In this document: one piece after another, positions 17,387-27,043 of the stretch
Layout: each line of letters begins with the position of its first letter
Position numbering within the stretch: position 1 is the stretch's first letter
Assembly: GCA_020852705.1 (NCBI GenBank)
Contig: JADZAP010000021.1
Span: 87,121-151,120, forward strand
Reading direction: 5' to 3'
Length of the DNA stretch: 64,000 nucleotides
From: Ignavibacteria bacterium
GTDB lineage: Bacteria > Bacteroidota > Ignavibacteria > Tepidaquicellales > OLB5
Translations under genes and position numbers: made by a program
Notes under the pieces: model-generated
Seen by the model: only the letters and a program-made list of their open reading frames with translations
Told to the model about the DNA's origin: nothing
Databases searched by the model: none

Positions 17387-18079
17387 GTGAAATATATTTT
17401 ATTGATATTTTTGTTTTATTTTCTTTCCTGCTCCAAACAGGATCTTAAATCAGATAATTCAGAAAAAAGCAGCATAACAGATTCACTTAAACCCGAAAAT
17501 GTTTTATTATCAGAAAACCAGAAGAAAGTTCTTGCCGGTGCAAAAGAATGCCTTAGCACAGGATTTAAGTATGATATGACAATGGGTTATTATGTTTGTA
17601 CGTACAAAGATGGCGAAAACACCGGCTCAAAGGTTTTCCCCGGGGGAGATATTGATCCAAGCATTGGCGTTTGCACAGATGTAATAATTCGCGCCTCGCG
17701 TCTTGGCGGGGTTTGCGATCTGCAGGAAGAAATTTACAATGACCTTAAAGCTCAATGGAGCGACTATCCAATGTCCCGTTGGTCTGCCAAAAAACCTGAC
17801 CCCAACATTGATCAGCGAAGAGTACCTGTACTTATGGTTTGGTTCAGTAAATACTGGCAAAAGCTTGATGTATTGAATGAAATTGAATACCAGCCCGGTG
17901 ATATTGTTGCATGGGATATGAATGATGACGGATGGGGTGACCATATAGGGATTGTTTCAGATAAATCGGTAAATAGTATTCCGTATTTAATTCACAACTT
18001 CCCCAATCCCGGTTACGTTGCCGAAGAAGATGTGCTGCACGAATGGACAATAATTGGAAGCTACAGAGTAAAGGATTAA
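17387..18079 (+). CDS. DUF1287 (YijF-like) lipoprotein, NlpC/P60-like fold
   Basis: This 230-residue protein starts at GTG and has a short signal with lipobox FLSC (residue ~15). The DUF1287 core is clear: FPGGDIDPSIGVCTDVIIRASRLGGVCDLQEEIYNDL with the conserved Cys, then PDPNIDQRRVPVLMVWFSKY, YQPGDIVAWDM and DHIGIVSD with the conserved His. The family is predicted to share the papain-like NlpC/P60 fold, and the Cys and His are placed to act together, probably on cell-wall or other amide bonds. The substrate is not known. Confidence 0.88.
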   Translation: MKYILLIFLFYFLSCSKQDLKSDNSEKSSITDSLKPENVLLSENQKKVLAGAKECLSTGFKYDMTMGYYVCTYKDGENTGSKVFPGGDIDPSIGVCTDVIIRASRLGGVCDLQEEIYNDLKAQWSDYPMSRWSAKKPDPNIDQRRVPVLMVWFSKYWQKLDVLNEIEYQPGDIVAWDMNDDGWGDHIGIVSDKSVNSIPYLIHNFPNPGYVAEEDVLHEWTIIGSYRVKD

Positions 18080-18234
18080 AAATTTTTTTTGTATATTAAT
18101 ATTTCCGGTACACGTTTTGAACAAAAAATGAAACAGTTGTTGAATATATTTACCAACCGCTATATTGCTTAACGACCATGATAAAATTTTCATACAGTAA
18201 CAAATCATATTTTTATCAAAATAAATAAAAAACA

Positions 18235-20637
18235 ATGAGAACTGTTTATCATTGGGGTACTTTTCCATTATTTTTATTATTAATTTTAACCACCACAACT
18301 ATAAGCCAGTCATTACGCTCTGTTAATTATCAGGGAGCGGGCTGGGTAACTGCAGTTAAATATACATCAAACGGAGCAAGGCTTTATGCAAGAACAGATG
18401 TAGGCGGTGTATTCCGAAGTGATAATGGAGGCAACAGCTGGCAGTTTATTTCAAGCTATGCAGCAACATTTTCGGGTTTGTATATACAAGGTCTTGCACT
18501 TCATCCTTCAAATAACAATATTATTTATATTGCCTGCGGTACTTCATACAGACCTGCAGATGAAGGACGAGGAGTGTGGAAAACAACTGATGGGGGTTCA
18601 ACTTGGTTACATGTTTTGCAGAATGTAAACTTTAGCGGCAATGATGATATACGGTGGGGAGGAGAGTGTATTGCAATAGACGAGGGAAATCCTGAAATAG
18701 TTTATGCAGGCGGCAGAGAGAGCGGGATATACAAATCAACTAATGGCGGAGCAACATGGAGTATTGTTGCAGCGTCAAACGTTGTTACAGGAAATATTTC
18801 TACCATAACTATCAGACCCGGTACCTCAGGTAACTCAGCTGAAATTTGGACAGGTTCACAGGGTAATGCAGGTGTGTGGAGATCTGTAAACGGAGGTTCA
18901 ACCTGGACACAACTTAGAAACTCTGGGGATGTAGAGGGAATTGTTTTCAGGATTGCTGTAAAAACAGATGGAACAGCTTTTGTTGCATATAATGAAAGTC
19001 TTGCAAGATATAACGGTACATGGACAAATATTCCCGGATTCAGCGGTGCAGGAAGTCTGGCAGCAGTATTTTTTATGGGTACTGAAAATAAAATCATAGC
19101 AAGCCGTATGAATTATACAAAGCTTTCTATTGACGGAGGTCAAACTTTTCCGCAGGTTCTGCCAATGACCATGCAGGGACCTCTGCCAAAACATTCTTAC
19201 AACTGGGTAGTTGTTGACTGGGCAAGGAATCATTTTATGCAAAATCCGGTAAATTCAAATGAGTGGTATATGTCAGGGGGATTTGGATGCCTTAAATCTA
19301 CCGATGCTGGACAAAACTGGAGATATAAGACAGATGGTATTAATATTCCTGTTATGTACCGGACACATTTTCATGTAACAAATCCTAACTATGTTTATTT
19401 ACCTATGGGTGACCTTACAATGGGCAGATTAACTGATGGGGGAGCAAGCGGAGAAATTACAGATTATGCATTTTATTCATTTGCTGTACTTCAGGATTTT
19501 TCTAATGCAACAGCTGTATTAACAACAACAGCAAACCCCAATAAGAATTATATTGTTGGGGGAAATATTTACAGCGGAGAAATATCTGGGGTATTTGTAA
19601 CAAATAACAACGGTGCAAATTATACAAAAGTAATAACAAATGGTTTGCCTGCAGGTAATAATAGAGCAATAATAAATGGTGTTGCAAGTGATGCAAATGA
19701 AAACCAGCTAATAGTATTTGTAGGCGGGGATTATTCAAACGCCGGTACAGAGGGCGGAATATACTGGAGCTCTAATGGCGGACAAAACTTTACAAAATCA
19801 AACGGCATACCGCAAAACATTATAGCACCCGGAGTATTTTATTCAAATTATGGGCTGGCAAAAGATCCGGCAAATACTTCAAAACGGTATGGATACTTTG
19901 AAGGTGACGGAGGAGGATTTTATGAAAGCGGAGATGAAGGCAAAAACTGGACTTTAAAAAGCAATATAATTTCGGGATACAAGCCATCAGGAACGCTTAG
20001 CGTTCACCCCTCAACTCCAAATCTTTTTTATCTTGCTCTATCATATACAGGTCTCTATAAATCTGTTGATGGAGGAAATACATGGAACAATATGGATGGC
20101 TGGATAAGTGCGTGGCAGGTTGATTCCCGCGGAAATGTGATTGTAGCTTTTGGACAAAGAACAGGCGATACTTATGATAAGATATACAAATCAACTAATA
20201 ATGGAAGCACATGGGAACTTATTACAACAGGAGTATATAAACTGCCTAACACAACAAGTCTTGTTATAAATCCGCATAATATTAATCAGCTTTGGATTGG
20301 CACAACAGGTAACGGTACATTTATTTATGACGGTTTGACAATTGGTATTACAAATATTTCAACTGAAGTACCTGCAGAATACAAACTCGAGCAGAATTAC
20401 CCTAACCCGTTTAACCCGACAACTAATATCACCATTGATATCCAAAAGTCGGCAAACGTAAAACTCGTGGTCTATGATATAAGAGGTAAAGAAGTTGCTA
20501 CCTTGGTTAACGAAGAAATAAAGCCCGGAACCTACAATGTAGATTTCAACGCTTCAAACTTAACCTCAGGCACTTACTTTTACCGCATGACTGCCGGTTC
20601 TTTCTCTGAAACTAAAAAAATGGTTTTAATTAAATAA
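18235..20637 (+). CDS. Secreted GH74-like BNR-repeat protein with T9SS sorting domain
   Basis: This 800-residue protein has a signal peptide (to about residue 25), then many sialidase/BNR-type repeats (SDNGGNSW, TTDGGSTW, STNGGATW, SVNGGSTW, SVDGGNTW, STNNGSTW). The N-terminal ARLYARTDVGGVFRSDNGGNSW closely follows the opening of GH74 xyloglucanases (LYARTDIGGAYRW), so a two-propeller beta-glucanase is likely; the vps10/sortilin-like fold is the alternative. The last ~85 residues are a type A T9SS sorting domain (YKLEQNYPNPFNPTTNI to KKMVLIK). Codons in that tail use more C-ending forms than the rest. Confidence 0.8.
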   Translation: MRTVYHWGTFPLFLLLILTTTTISQSLRSVNYQGAGWVTAVKYTSNGARLYARTDVGGVFRSDNGGNSWQFISSYAATFSGLYIQGLALHPSNNNIIYIACGTSYRPADEGRGVWKTTDGGSTWLHVLQNVNFSGNDDIRWGGECIAIDEGNPEIVYAGGRESGIYKSTNGGATWSIVAASNVVTGNISTITIRPGTSGNSAEIWTGSQGNAGVWRSVNGGSTWTQLRNSGDVEGIVFRIAVKTDGTAFVAYNESLARYNGTWTNIPGFSGAGSLAAVFFMGTENKIIASRMNYTKLSIDGGQTFPQVLPMTMQGPLPKHSYNWVVVDWARNHFMQNPVNSNEWYMSGGFGCLKSTDAGQNWRYKTDGINIPVMYRTHFHVTNPNYVYLPMGDLTMGRLTDGGASGEITDYAFYSFAVLQDFSNATAVLTTTANPNKNYIVGGNIYSGEISGVFVTNNNGANYTKVITNGLPAGNNRAIINGVASDANENQLIVFVGGDYSNAGTEGGIYWSSNGGQNFTKSNGIPQNIIAPGVFYSNYGLAKDPANTSKRYGYFEGDGGGFYESGDEGKNWTLKSNIISGYKPSGTLSVHPSTPNLFYLALSYTGLYKSVDGGNTWNNMDGWISAWQVDSRGNVIVAFGQRTGDTYDKIYKSTNNGSTWELITTGVYKLPNTTSLVINPHNINQLWIGTTGNGTFIYDGLTIGITNISTEVPAEYKLEQNYPNPFNPTTNITIDIQKSANVKLVVYDIRGKEVATLVNEEIKPGTYNVDFNASNLTSGTYFYRMTAGSFSETKKMVLIK

Positions 20638-20649
20638 ATTTAAAATAAA

Positions 20650-20826
20650 ATGGGGTATTTTGATAAACTTTCTGAATATTATAAATCAGAACAATTTGAT
20701 AAAGACGGAAAAAGATTTGAAAATCAGGTAAAAAACTCTTTTTTATCAACATTTATCATAATTGGAATTGTCTTTTTCCTAATAATAATTCTGGTTGCTT
20801 ATTCATTTATTTCATCTATTTTTTAA
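20650..20826 (+). CDS. Small single-TM protein (58 aa)
   Basis: This ORF, too short for the track, opens at an ATG 13 bases after the T9SS cargo gene. It reads MGYFDKLSEYYKSEQFDK..., a charged, helical N-terminal half, followed by one hydrophobic segment (FIIIGIVFFLIIILVAYSFI) near the end. Its position, clean length and composition suggest a real membrane microprotein co-transcribed with the cargo gene. No family recognised. Confidence 0.55.
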   Translation: MGYFDKLSEYYKSEQFDKDGKRFENQVKNSFLSTFIIIGIVFFLIIILVAYSFISSIF

Positions 20827-20841
20827 TGATAACCAAGACCG

Positions 20842-22320
20842 TTAACTTTTAACGGGCTTTTGCTTTACAATTTCAAAGTATTTACTTTTAAGCCAGTTTT
20901 TGCTTATTAATTCTTCGTTTTCTGTTATCAATTGATGTATAGACCCGTCATCAATAGATATATTCTCTCTCATATCAAACAATTTATTAACAATATTCAA
21001 AAATTCTTGTGCTCGTTGCCTTAAATAACTGCTTATAAGTTCGGTTGTTCTAATAAACTGCCGGGTTGAATCTATAAAAACTGAAAATTCTTCCCACCTG
21101 TTAAGTTCAAAAAGCAGCATAAGTTTGGTTATACGGAAGTTCACTTTGTCATAGGCAAGGAAAGGTTCATGTCTGTTTATAATTTCCAGCGCTTTTTCAA
21201 ACTCTTTTTTTGCAAACCAAAGGTTTGCATAAGTATAGTTAATTGTATAATCGGAATTCTCACCCTTTATCCAAACAGAATATTTGGTTATAAACTTCTC
21301 AACTTTATCAAACTCACCCGCATTTGTATGTGCTTCTGCGGCAACAAGAAAATTTGCAGGTACTATTATATTTGTAACCGGGTGTCTTATTATATCAAAC
21401 TCATCAGCCTTATCAAATATAACGCTTAATTCCTTAACAAAATTGTATTCAGTGCTGCCTTCAAATTTAAGGCAGTAATTTATAAGAAATATAAAGAAAA
21501 AATATGCAACGCGCCGCGGCATTTGTGAGCCGTTTAGAAAGAGAAAATCACGGTAAATAAAATAATCTTCATATCCGCGAGTTGATCTGTACATATTCAT
21601 CATGAAAATATTTACTTTAAGAGTAGGGTTATAGCGATAATCTTTTTTATTTAGAATTGCCGTAAATTTTTCAAGATCAATGCAGTTTAATAATTCGTTT
21701 ACGATATTGAATTTTGATGAATTGTTATAGATATTTGTTTCAACCCAAATCCTTGCAGTTTCCTGAATAATAATGCACAGAAAATAAAATATGCCGTACT
21801 CATAGTAACGCATTCTTGCTTCAAAATTCTTATGGCTGTTGCCGGTATCTGTAGCATAATTCATCCACTGAACCTGCAGAAGGTGGCGTTCATTTAAGCT
21901 CTGGAAATCATAAACTGAAATCTCATCAAATATTTTCTCTAGGGCTTTTGCTTTATTTTCAAACATGCGGTTAAGTCCTCGCTCACGCAGCTCAGCTGCC
22001 AAGAAAATATCAAAATTAAGTTTATACCCCGAATCAAGTTTTTTCATAGCAAGGAATTTTTCAGTCATCTTTAAAAATACTGAAGATACTTTTCTTATTA
22101 TGGTATCGTCATATTCCCTGCCGGGATAAACTGCTGAAAATATTTTTCTTTTTTCAATTTGTTTTTCTCCTAGCTCAGGGGAATATTTTTTAAGCTCACG
22201 CCAAAAGTTATAAACATATTTGCCTCCTCCAAAGTAGGGAGATTTTGTCATTTTTCCGAATTCTTTTATCTCTTGCTTTGAAAAAGTTCGGATAATTTTA
22301 ATGAACGCGAAATTATTCAT
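20842..22320 (-). CDS. Conserved hypothetical helical protein
   Basis: This 492-residue soluble protein has no signal peptide or TM segment. It begins FIKIIRTFSKQEIKEFGKMTKSPYF...IFSAVYPGREYDDTIIRKVSSVFLKMTEKFL and continues as an almost wholly alpha-helical repeat-like structure (TPR/HEAT-like spacing, e.g. NLWFAKKEFEKALEIIN). I recall similar N-termini in hypothetical proteins of related bacteria but know no function. It is divergent from nusA, with which it shares a 365-base upstream region. Confidence 0.7.
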   Translation of the reverse strand: MNNFAFIKIIRTFSKQEIKEFGKMTKSPYFGGGKYVYNFWRELKKYSPELGEKQIEKRKIFSAVYPGREYDDTIIRKVSSVFLKMTEKFLAMKKLDSGYKLNFDIFLAAELRERGLNRMFENKAKALEKIFDEISVYDFQSLNERHLLQVQWMNYATDTGNSHKNFEARMRYYEYGIFYFLCIIIQETARIWVETNIYNNSSKFNIVNELLNCIDLEKFTAILNKKDYRYNPTLKVNIFMMNMYRSTRGYEDYFIYRDFLFLNGSQMPRRVAYFFFIFLINYCLKFEGSTEYNFVKELSVIFDKADEFDIIRHPVTNIIVPANFLVAAEAHTNAGEFDKVEKFITKYSVWIKGENSDYTINYTYANLWFAKKEFEKALEIINRHEPFLAYDKVNFRITKLMLLFELNRWEEFSVFIDSTRQFIRTTELISSYLRQRAQEFLNIVNKLFDMRENISIDDGSIHQLITENEELISKNWLKSKYFEIVKQKPVKS

Positions 22321-22504
22321 TTATTATTCACTTTAAAAACATAATTATTGCAGAATTTATTTGTTTTAAGCAAATTTTTAATTTTAATAATAAAATTCAA
22401 TTCACAAATTTGTTAATTCATTTGTTATTAAATTATTTATAAATAACATTTTTATATAAATTTGCAAATACTTAAGGCATATTTGTTGTTTCGTTTTCTT
22501 TACC

Positions 22505-22535
22505 TTGCATCCAATTTTAAAAATTGCTATAATTG
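22505..22535 (+). promoter_or_regulatory. nusA operon promoter
   Basis: TTGCAT (22505-22510), 17 bases, TATAAT (22528-22533), then TG. The expected start of transcription is near 22540, giving a leader of about 145 bases before nusA. A second -7-like TAAATTTG lies upstream at 22457-22464. Confidence 0.65.
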
Positions 22536-22565
22536 TAAGATATTTAATGATTATGAATTGAAATT

Positions 22566-22589
22566 GACGCTCCTAAAAGCGTCTTTTTT
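22566..22589 (+). terminator. Terminator-like hairpin in the nusA leader (attenuator candidate)
   Basis: GACGC-TCCTAAAA-GCGTC is followed by six T. It lies only about 25 bases after the predicted transcription start and about 100 bases before the nusA ATG. Because NusA itself stimulates pausing and termination at hairpins, this could be an autoregulatory attenuator. Confidence 0.65.
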
Positions 22590-22685
22590 GTTCTATATAA
22601 GCCCTGTGGTAAATAAAAAATTAACAGGGAGAGTAGAAATAAGCATTTTTATTTAGAAAATAATACATACTATGAGGCTTAACAA

Positions 22686-23987
22686 ATGAAATCTGATATA
22701 GTTGAATCCTTTTCACAAATGGTGAAAGATAAGAAGATTGACAGAGACCTTCTTGAAAGTATTATCAAGGAAGTTTTTGGAATGATGATTAAGAAAAAAT
22801 ACGGACAGAATGCAAACTTTGATGTAATTGTGAATATGGATAAAGGTGATATTGAAATGTATCTTTCGAAAGCTGTTGTTGAAACTGTTGCGGACCCCGA
22901 AACAGAAATTAGCGTTGAAGAAGCAAATGAACATTCCGGAGAAGAGCTTGAAGTTGGCGATGATTACACCGAGGTTCTTGATTATGTAACTTTTGGAAGA
23001 AGGCACATTGTGAATCTGAAACAAAACCTGAACCAGAAAATTCGTGAAGTAGAAAAGGAAATTATTTATAATGACTACAAAGACCTTGTAGGTGAAATTA
23101 TTGTTGGTGAAATATATCAGATAAAACCACACAGCATACTTCTGATACATAACGGTCACGAAATACAGTTTCCCAAAGGTGAGCAGATTGCAAGGGAAAG
23201 GTATAAAAAAGGTGAATCAATAAGAGTATATGTTAAAGAAGTATCCAAGAAACAATCAGGTCCGCCTGCTATAATCGTTTCCAGAGCTGCTGATGATTTC
23301 TTAAAAAAACTGTTTGAGCTTGAAATACCAGAAATTTATGACGGAGTAATTGAAATTAAAGGCGTTGCACGCGAGCCGGGAGAGCGGGCAAAAGTCGCGG
23401 TATATTCTTATGACGACAGGATTGATGCCGTTGGTGCATGCGTTGGAATGAAGGGTATAAGAATTCACTCAATTGTCCGTGAGCTTGCTAATGAAAATAT
23501 TGATGTTATTAACCATAGTGATGATATAGGATTGTATATAGCACGTGCTTTAGCTCCGGCTAAACTTAAAGATATTTATCTTGATAAGGCAAATAAGGTT
23601 GCTAAAATAATTGCAGATGAAGATCAAATTTCATTAATTATTGGAAAGAACGGTCAAAATATTAAGCTTGCCAGCAAGCTTACTGATTACGAAATAGATG
23701 TTGAGCGTAACAGCGGCAGACCAAAAGATATTGAAGAAGCACTTGAAAGAGAACTTGAGGCACAGGCAGAGCAGGAAGAAGATGAAGATATTGATGAAAC
23801 ACCTGAAACCTCGAATGACGATGATGAAAATACTCAAGAGGAACCAAAGGAAATAAATGATAACGATGAAAGCAGTGATGAAGACGAAGAAAACGAAGAA
23901 GAAGATGATGGAGATGAAGAAGAAGAAGATGGAGAGGAAGAAGAAGAGGGACAAGATGAAAAAGAATCAAAAAAAGAAAAGAAATAA
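22686..23987 (+). CDS. nusA: Transcription termination/antitermination factor NusA
   Basis: This 433-residue NusA has the RNA-polymerase-binding N domain (residues 1-~130, FSQMVKDKKIDRDLLESIIKEVFGMM), an S1 domain (~135-200, GEIYQIKPHSILLIHNGHEIQFPKGEQI), KH1 with GACVGMKGIRIHSIVREL and KH2 with LIIGKNGQNIKLASKLTDYEIDV. In place of the C-terminal helix-hairpin repeats of E. coli it ends in ~75 residues of almost pure Glu/Asp, then KKEKK. It heads the nusA-infB-rbfA-truB-ribF-rpsO-pnp run. rimP, the usual neighbour, is absent upstream. Confidence 0.97.
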   Translation: MKSDIVESFSQMVKDKKIDRDLLESIIKEVFGMMIKKKYGQNANFDVIVNMDKGDIEMYLSKAVVETVADPETEISVEEANEHSGEELEVGDDYTEVLDYVTFGRRHIVNLKQNLNQKIREVEKEIIYNDYKDLVGEIIVGEIYQIKPHSILLIHNGHEIQFPKGEQIARERYKKGESIRVYVKEVSKKQSGPPAIIVSRAADDFLKKLFELEIPEIYDGVIEIKGVAREPGERAKVAVYSYDDRIDAVGACVGMKGIRIHSIVRELANENIDVINHSDDIGLYIARALAPAKLKDIYLDKANKVAKIIADEDQISLIIGKNGQNIKLASKLTDYEIDVERNSGRPKDIEEALERELEAQAEQEEDEDIDETPETSNDDDENTQEEPKEINDNDESSDEDEENEEEDDGDEEEEDGEEEEEGQDEKESKKEKK

Positions 23988-24030
23988 TGTAAAACTAGGT
24001 AATTAATAATAGAAGGTAAAATAATTTTTA

Positions 24031-27009
24031 ATGCCCGAAAGTACAAATAAAGGATTAAAGGGAATACAGGTTTCTAAGATTGCAAAGGAAGTGAACAGGC
24101 AATCAACAGAAATACTTGAATACCTGAAGCGTATAGGTGTTGAAGTAGGCAGTGTTATGTCTAAAGTTGATGAAACCGCATATCAAAAAGTTTTAGGGCA
24201 TTTTAAAAGCGACCTTGAAGAAGCCGAAAAACATAAGAAGAAACTCATTGACCTGAAGAAAAAGCATAAAGGAATTGAAATAAGTGAAATAGAAGATGAA
24301 GTAAAGAAAGAAAAGGAAAAGAAGCTTAGAGAAGAAGAAGAAAAGCAGAAAAAACGAGATGAAGAAGAAAAGATCAGACAAGAGAGGGAGTTTCAGCAGC
24401 AGAAAGAACTTGAAGAAAAGCGAAGACAGTTAAAAGAAAAAGAAGAACAAGAAAATAAAGGACAGATAGTTCCAGAAGCAAAGAAAAGAACTAATCGGGA
24501 GGAAAAGAAACCTGAAGATCAAAAGCCAAAAGAAAAAAAACAGGTATCTGAAGAGGTTAAAACCGATGAAAAGACTCCAGAAAAATCTGCTGCAAAAGTA
24601 ACACATGAAAAGAAGATACCAGAAAGGGTAGATATTTCCAAACCGATAACTACAAAAACCGGAATTTTCCAGACACCTCATTTAATGAAGGGCAGACAGT
24701 ATGGAGAATCACGCGGCAAAAAGGATAGTAATAAAGCCAAAGGCGAGAGAGTAAGAGGAAAAGGCGGTGTTAAACCGGATGGCAAGCAGCAAGACGATGC
24801 AAAAAAAAGCGGATTTCAGAGAAAAACAGGCGGAACTTTTGAACGGGTTACAATAAAAGACGATTTCAGAAAAAATAAAAAACCTGTACATGGACAAAAA
24901 GCACCGTTTAAAAAACCATTTACTTCACGTGAAGATGAAAAGAAAAAAGATGAGAAATCAAAAGATACAAAACAAGTAACTGAAAGCGCCGGCTCAATTG
25001 CCAAGAAACGCGATATTGACAAGAGTTTAAAATCAAAGAAACAGAAATATCAAGACGGCGCGGAAGCAAAGAAAAAGAAAAAACAGGCTGACGAAGAGAT
25101 AACACAGGAAATAGAAGAAGCTATACGTGAAACTATGGCTAAGATGGATGAAACCGGCTCAGCAACCGCAAGACAGCAGCTTAGAAAAAAGAAAAAGAAA
25201 GAACGTTTAGAACAGGAACAAAAAGAAGCCGAAGAAAACCTAGCAAGAGCCAACATTATTCAGGTTACAGAATTTGTTTCTACCAGCGAGCTTGCTGCTT
25301 TAATGGGTATTGAAGTAAGCGAGCTTATCCAGAAATGTTTTGAACTGGGAATGATGATAACTATAAACCAAAGGTTAGATAAGGACCTGATAACTTTACT
25401 AGCAGATGAATTTGGATATAAAATAGAATTTCAGAAAGAATATGAAGTTGATGCCCTTGCAGATACGATTGACGATACCGATAAACTTCTGCACAGACCC
25501 CCTGTGGTAACAATTATGGGTCATGTAGATCACGGAAAAACATCACTGCTTGATTACATAAGAAAAGAAAGTGTAGTTGCAGGCGAAGCAGGCGGAATTA
25601 CACAGCACATTGGAGCTTATCAGGTGAAACTTGAGGATGGGAGATTAATAACATTTCTTGATACACCTGGTCACGAAGCATTTACGGCTATGCGTGCCCG
25701 CGGAGCACAAATTACAGATATAGTAGTGCTTGTTGTTGCCGCAGATGACAGCGTGATGCCGCAAACAATAGAAGCTATAAATCATGCACTTGCAGCTAAT
25801 GTGCCAATAGTGGTGGCCATTAATAAGATTGATAAACCAAATGCAGATCCTAATAAAATTAAAACACAGCTTTCGGAAAAAGGTGTGCTTGTTGAAGAAT
25901 GGGGAGGCAAATATCAATCAGTAGAAATTTCTGCAAAAGCAGGCACCAATATTGATCAGCTGCTGGAGAAAATTCTGGTTGAAGCAGAAGTACTTGATCT
26001 TAAAGCTAACCCTAACAGGAATGCAAGAGGAGCTATTGTTGAAGCTAAACTTGATAAAGGTAAAGGTATTACAGCTACAGTACTTGTACAAAAAGGTACT
26101 CTAAAAACAGGTGACCCGTTTGTTGCAGGTAACTTTAACGGAAGAGTTAAAGCAATGTTTGATGAACGCGGAAAAAAAGTTGAACTTGCAAAACCTGCGG
26201 TACCGGTACAGGTGCTGGGTTTTGACGGCATGCCTCAGGCAGGTGATGTAATGGTTGTTATGGATAATGAACGTGAAGCAAGGGATATTGCCTTAAAACG
26301 CCAGCAGCTTAAACGAGAACAGGAATTCCGGCAGGTTAGATTTATTACACTTGATGATATTTCAAAGCAGATAAAAGAAGGAAAACAAGTTGATCTGAAT
26401 GTTATTATTAAAGGTGATGTTGATGGTTCCGTTGAAGCCCTTTCAGATTCTTTATTAAAGCTTGGAACAAGCGAAGTAAAAGTAAGCATTATTCATAAAG
26501 CAATTGGCGAAATTACCGAATATGATGTGCTGCTTGCTGCAGCATCAAGTGCAATAATTGTTGGTTTTAATGTCAGACCCAATCTAAAAGCAAGAAAGCT
26601 TGCTGAGGCTGAAAAAGTTGATATAAGGCTGCATAACATCATATATGATGTGATAAACGAAATAAAACTTGCGCTAGAAGGTCTTTTAGAGCCGGAAAAA
26701 TCAGAGGAAATACTTGCTACTGTTGAAGTTAGAGCAACGTTTAAAGTACCTAAGATCGGAACAGTTGCGGGATGTTATGTACTTGACGGAAAAGTTGGGA
26801 GAAACAATAAAATTAGGCTGTTAAGAGATGGTTTTGTTGTTTTTGATGGAAGCATCAATGCACTAAAAAGATTCAAAGATGACGTTCGCGAAGTAGAACA
26901 GGGATTTGAATGCGGTATAAGTCTTGAAAATTACAATGATATTAAAGTTGGTGATATTATTGAATCATATACAATAATAGAAACTAAAAGAAAACTTGAA
27001 CAGAAGTAA
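24031..27009 (+). CDS. infB: Translation initiation factor IF-2
   Basis: This 992-residue IF-2 has an IF2_N motif at residues ~8-55 ([26 protein letters not shown]), a very long Lys/Glu/Arg-rich linker (~60-400), a second IF2_N (~410-465), then the GTPase domain with GHVDHGKT at ~497-504, DTPGH at ~543 and NKID at ~598, followed by domains II-IV. It delivers fMet-tRNA to the 30S subunit. The order nusA-infB is the usual one. The linker is longer than in E. coli and highly basic/acidic mixed. Confidence 0.98.
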   Translation: MPESTNKGLKGIQVSKIAKEVNRQSTEILEYLKRIGVEVGSVMSKVDETAYQKVLGHFKSDLEEAEKHKKKLIDLKKKHKGIEISEIEDEVKKEKEKKLREEEEKQKKRDEEEKIRQEREFQQQKELEEKRRQLKEKEEQENKGQIVPEAKKRTNREEKKPEDQKPKEKKQVSEEVKTDEKTPEKSAAKVTHEKKIPERVDISKPITTKTGIFQTPHLMKGRQYGESRGKKDSNKAKGERVRGKGGVKPDGKQQDDAKKSGFQRKTGGTFERVTIKDDFRKNKKPVHGQKAPFKKPFTSREDEKKKDEKSKDTKQVTESAGSIAKKRDIDKSLKSKKQKYQDGAEAKKKKKQADEEITQEIEEAIRETMAKMDETGSATARQQLRKKKKKERLEQEQKEAEENLARANIIQVTEFVSTSELAALMGIEVSELIQKCFELGMMITINQRLDKDLITLLADEFGYKIEFQKEYEVDALADTIDDTDKLLHRPPVVTIMGHVDHGKTSLLDYIRKESVVAGEAGGITQHIGAYQVKLEDGRLITFLDTPGHEAFTAMRARGAQITDIVVLVVAADDSVMPQTIEAINHALAANVPIVVAINKIDKPNADPNKIKTQLSEKGVLVEEWGGKYQSVEISAKAGTNIDQLLEKILVEAEVLDLKANPNRNARGAIVEAKLDKGKGITATVLVQKGTLKTGDPFVAGNFNGRVKAMFDERGKKVELAKPAVPVQVLGFDGMPQAGDVMVVMDNEREARDIALKRQQLKREQEFRQVRFITLDDISKQIKEGKQVDLNVIIKGDVDGSVEALSDSLLKLGTSEVKVSIIHKAIGEITEYDVLLAAASSAIIVGFNVRPNLKARKLAEAEKVDIRLHNIIYDVINEIKLALEGLLEPEKSEEILATVEVRATFKVPKIGTVAGCYVLDGKVGRNNKIRLLRDGFVVFDGSINALKRFKDDVREVEQGFECGISLENYNDIKVGDIIESYTIIETKRKLEQK

Positions 27010-27043
27010 TATACAGTAACAATATACAGTGTATTGAAAAACT

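Noticed and set aside
22462-22656. 64-aa ORF in the nusA leader
   Set aside because: It spans the promoter and the terminator-like hairpin, has no ribosome-binding site and a composition like untranslated AT-rich DNA. I treat it as a chance frame.
23634-24046. Antisense ORFs of 70-106 aa under the nusA tail
   Set aside because: They are shadows of the GAA/GAT-rich acidic tail, which gives long runs of Phe, Ser and Leu in the other strand.
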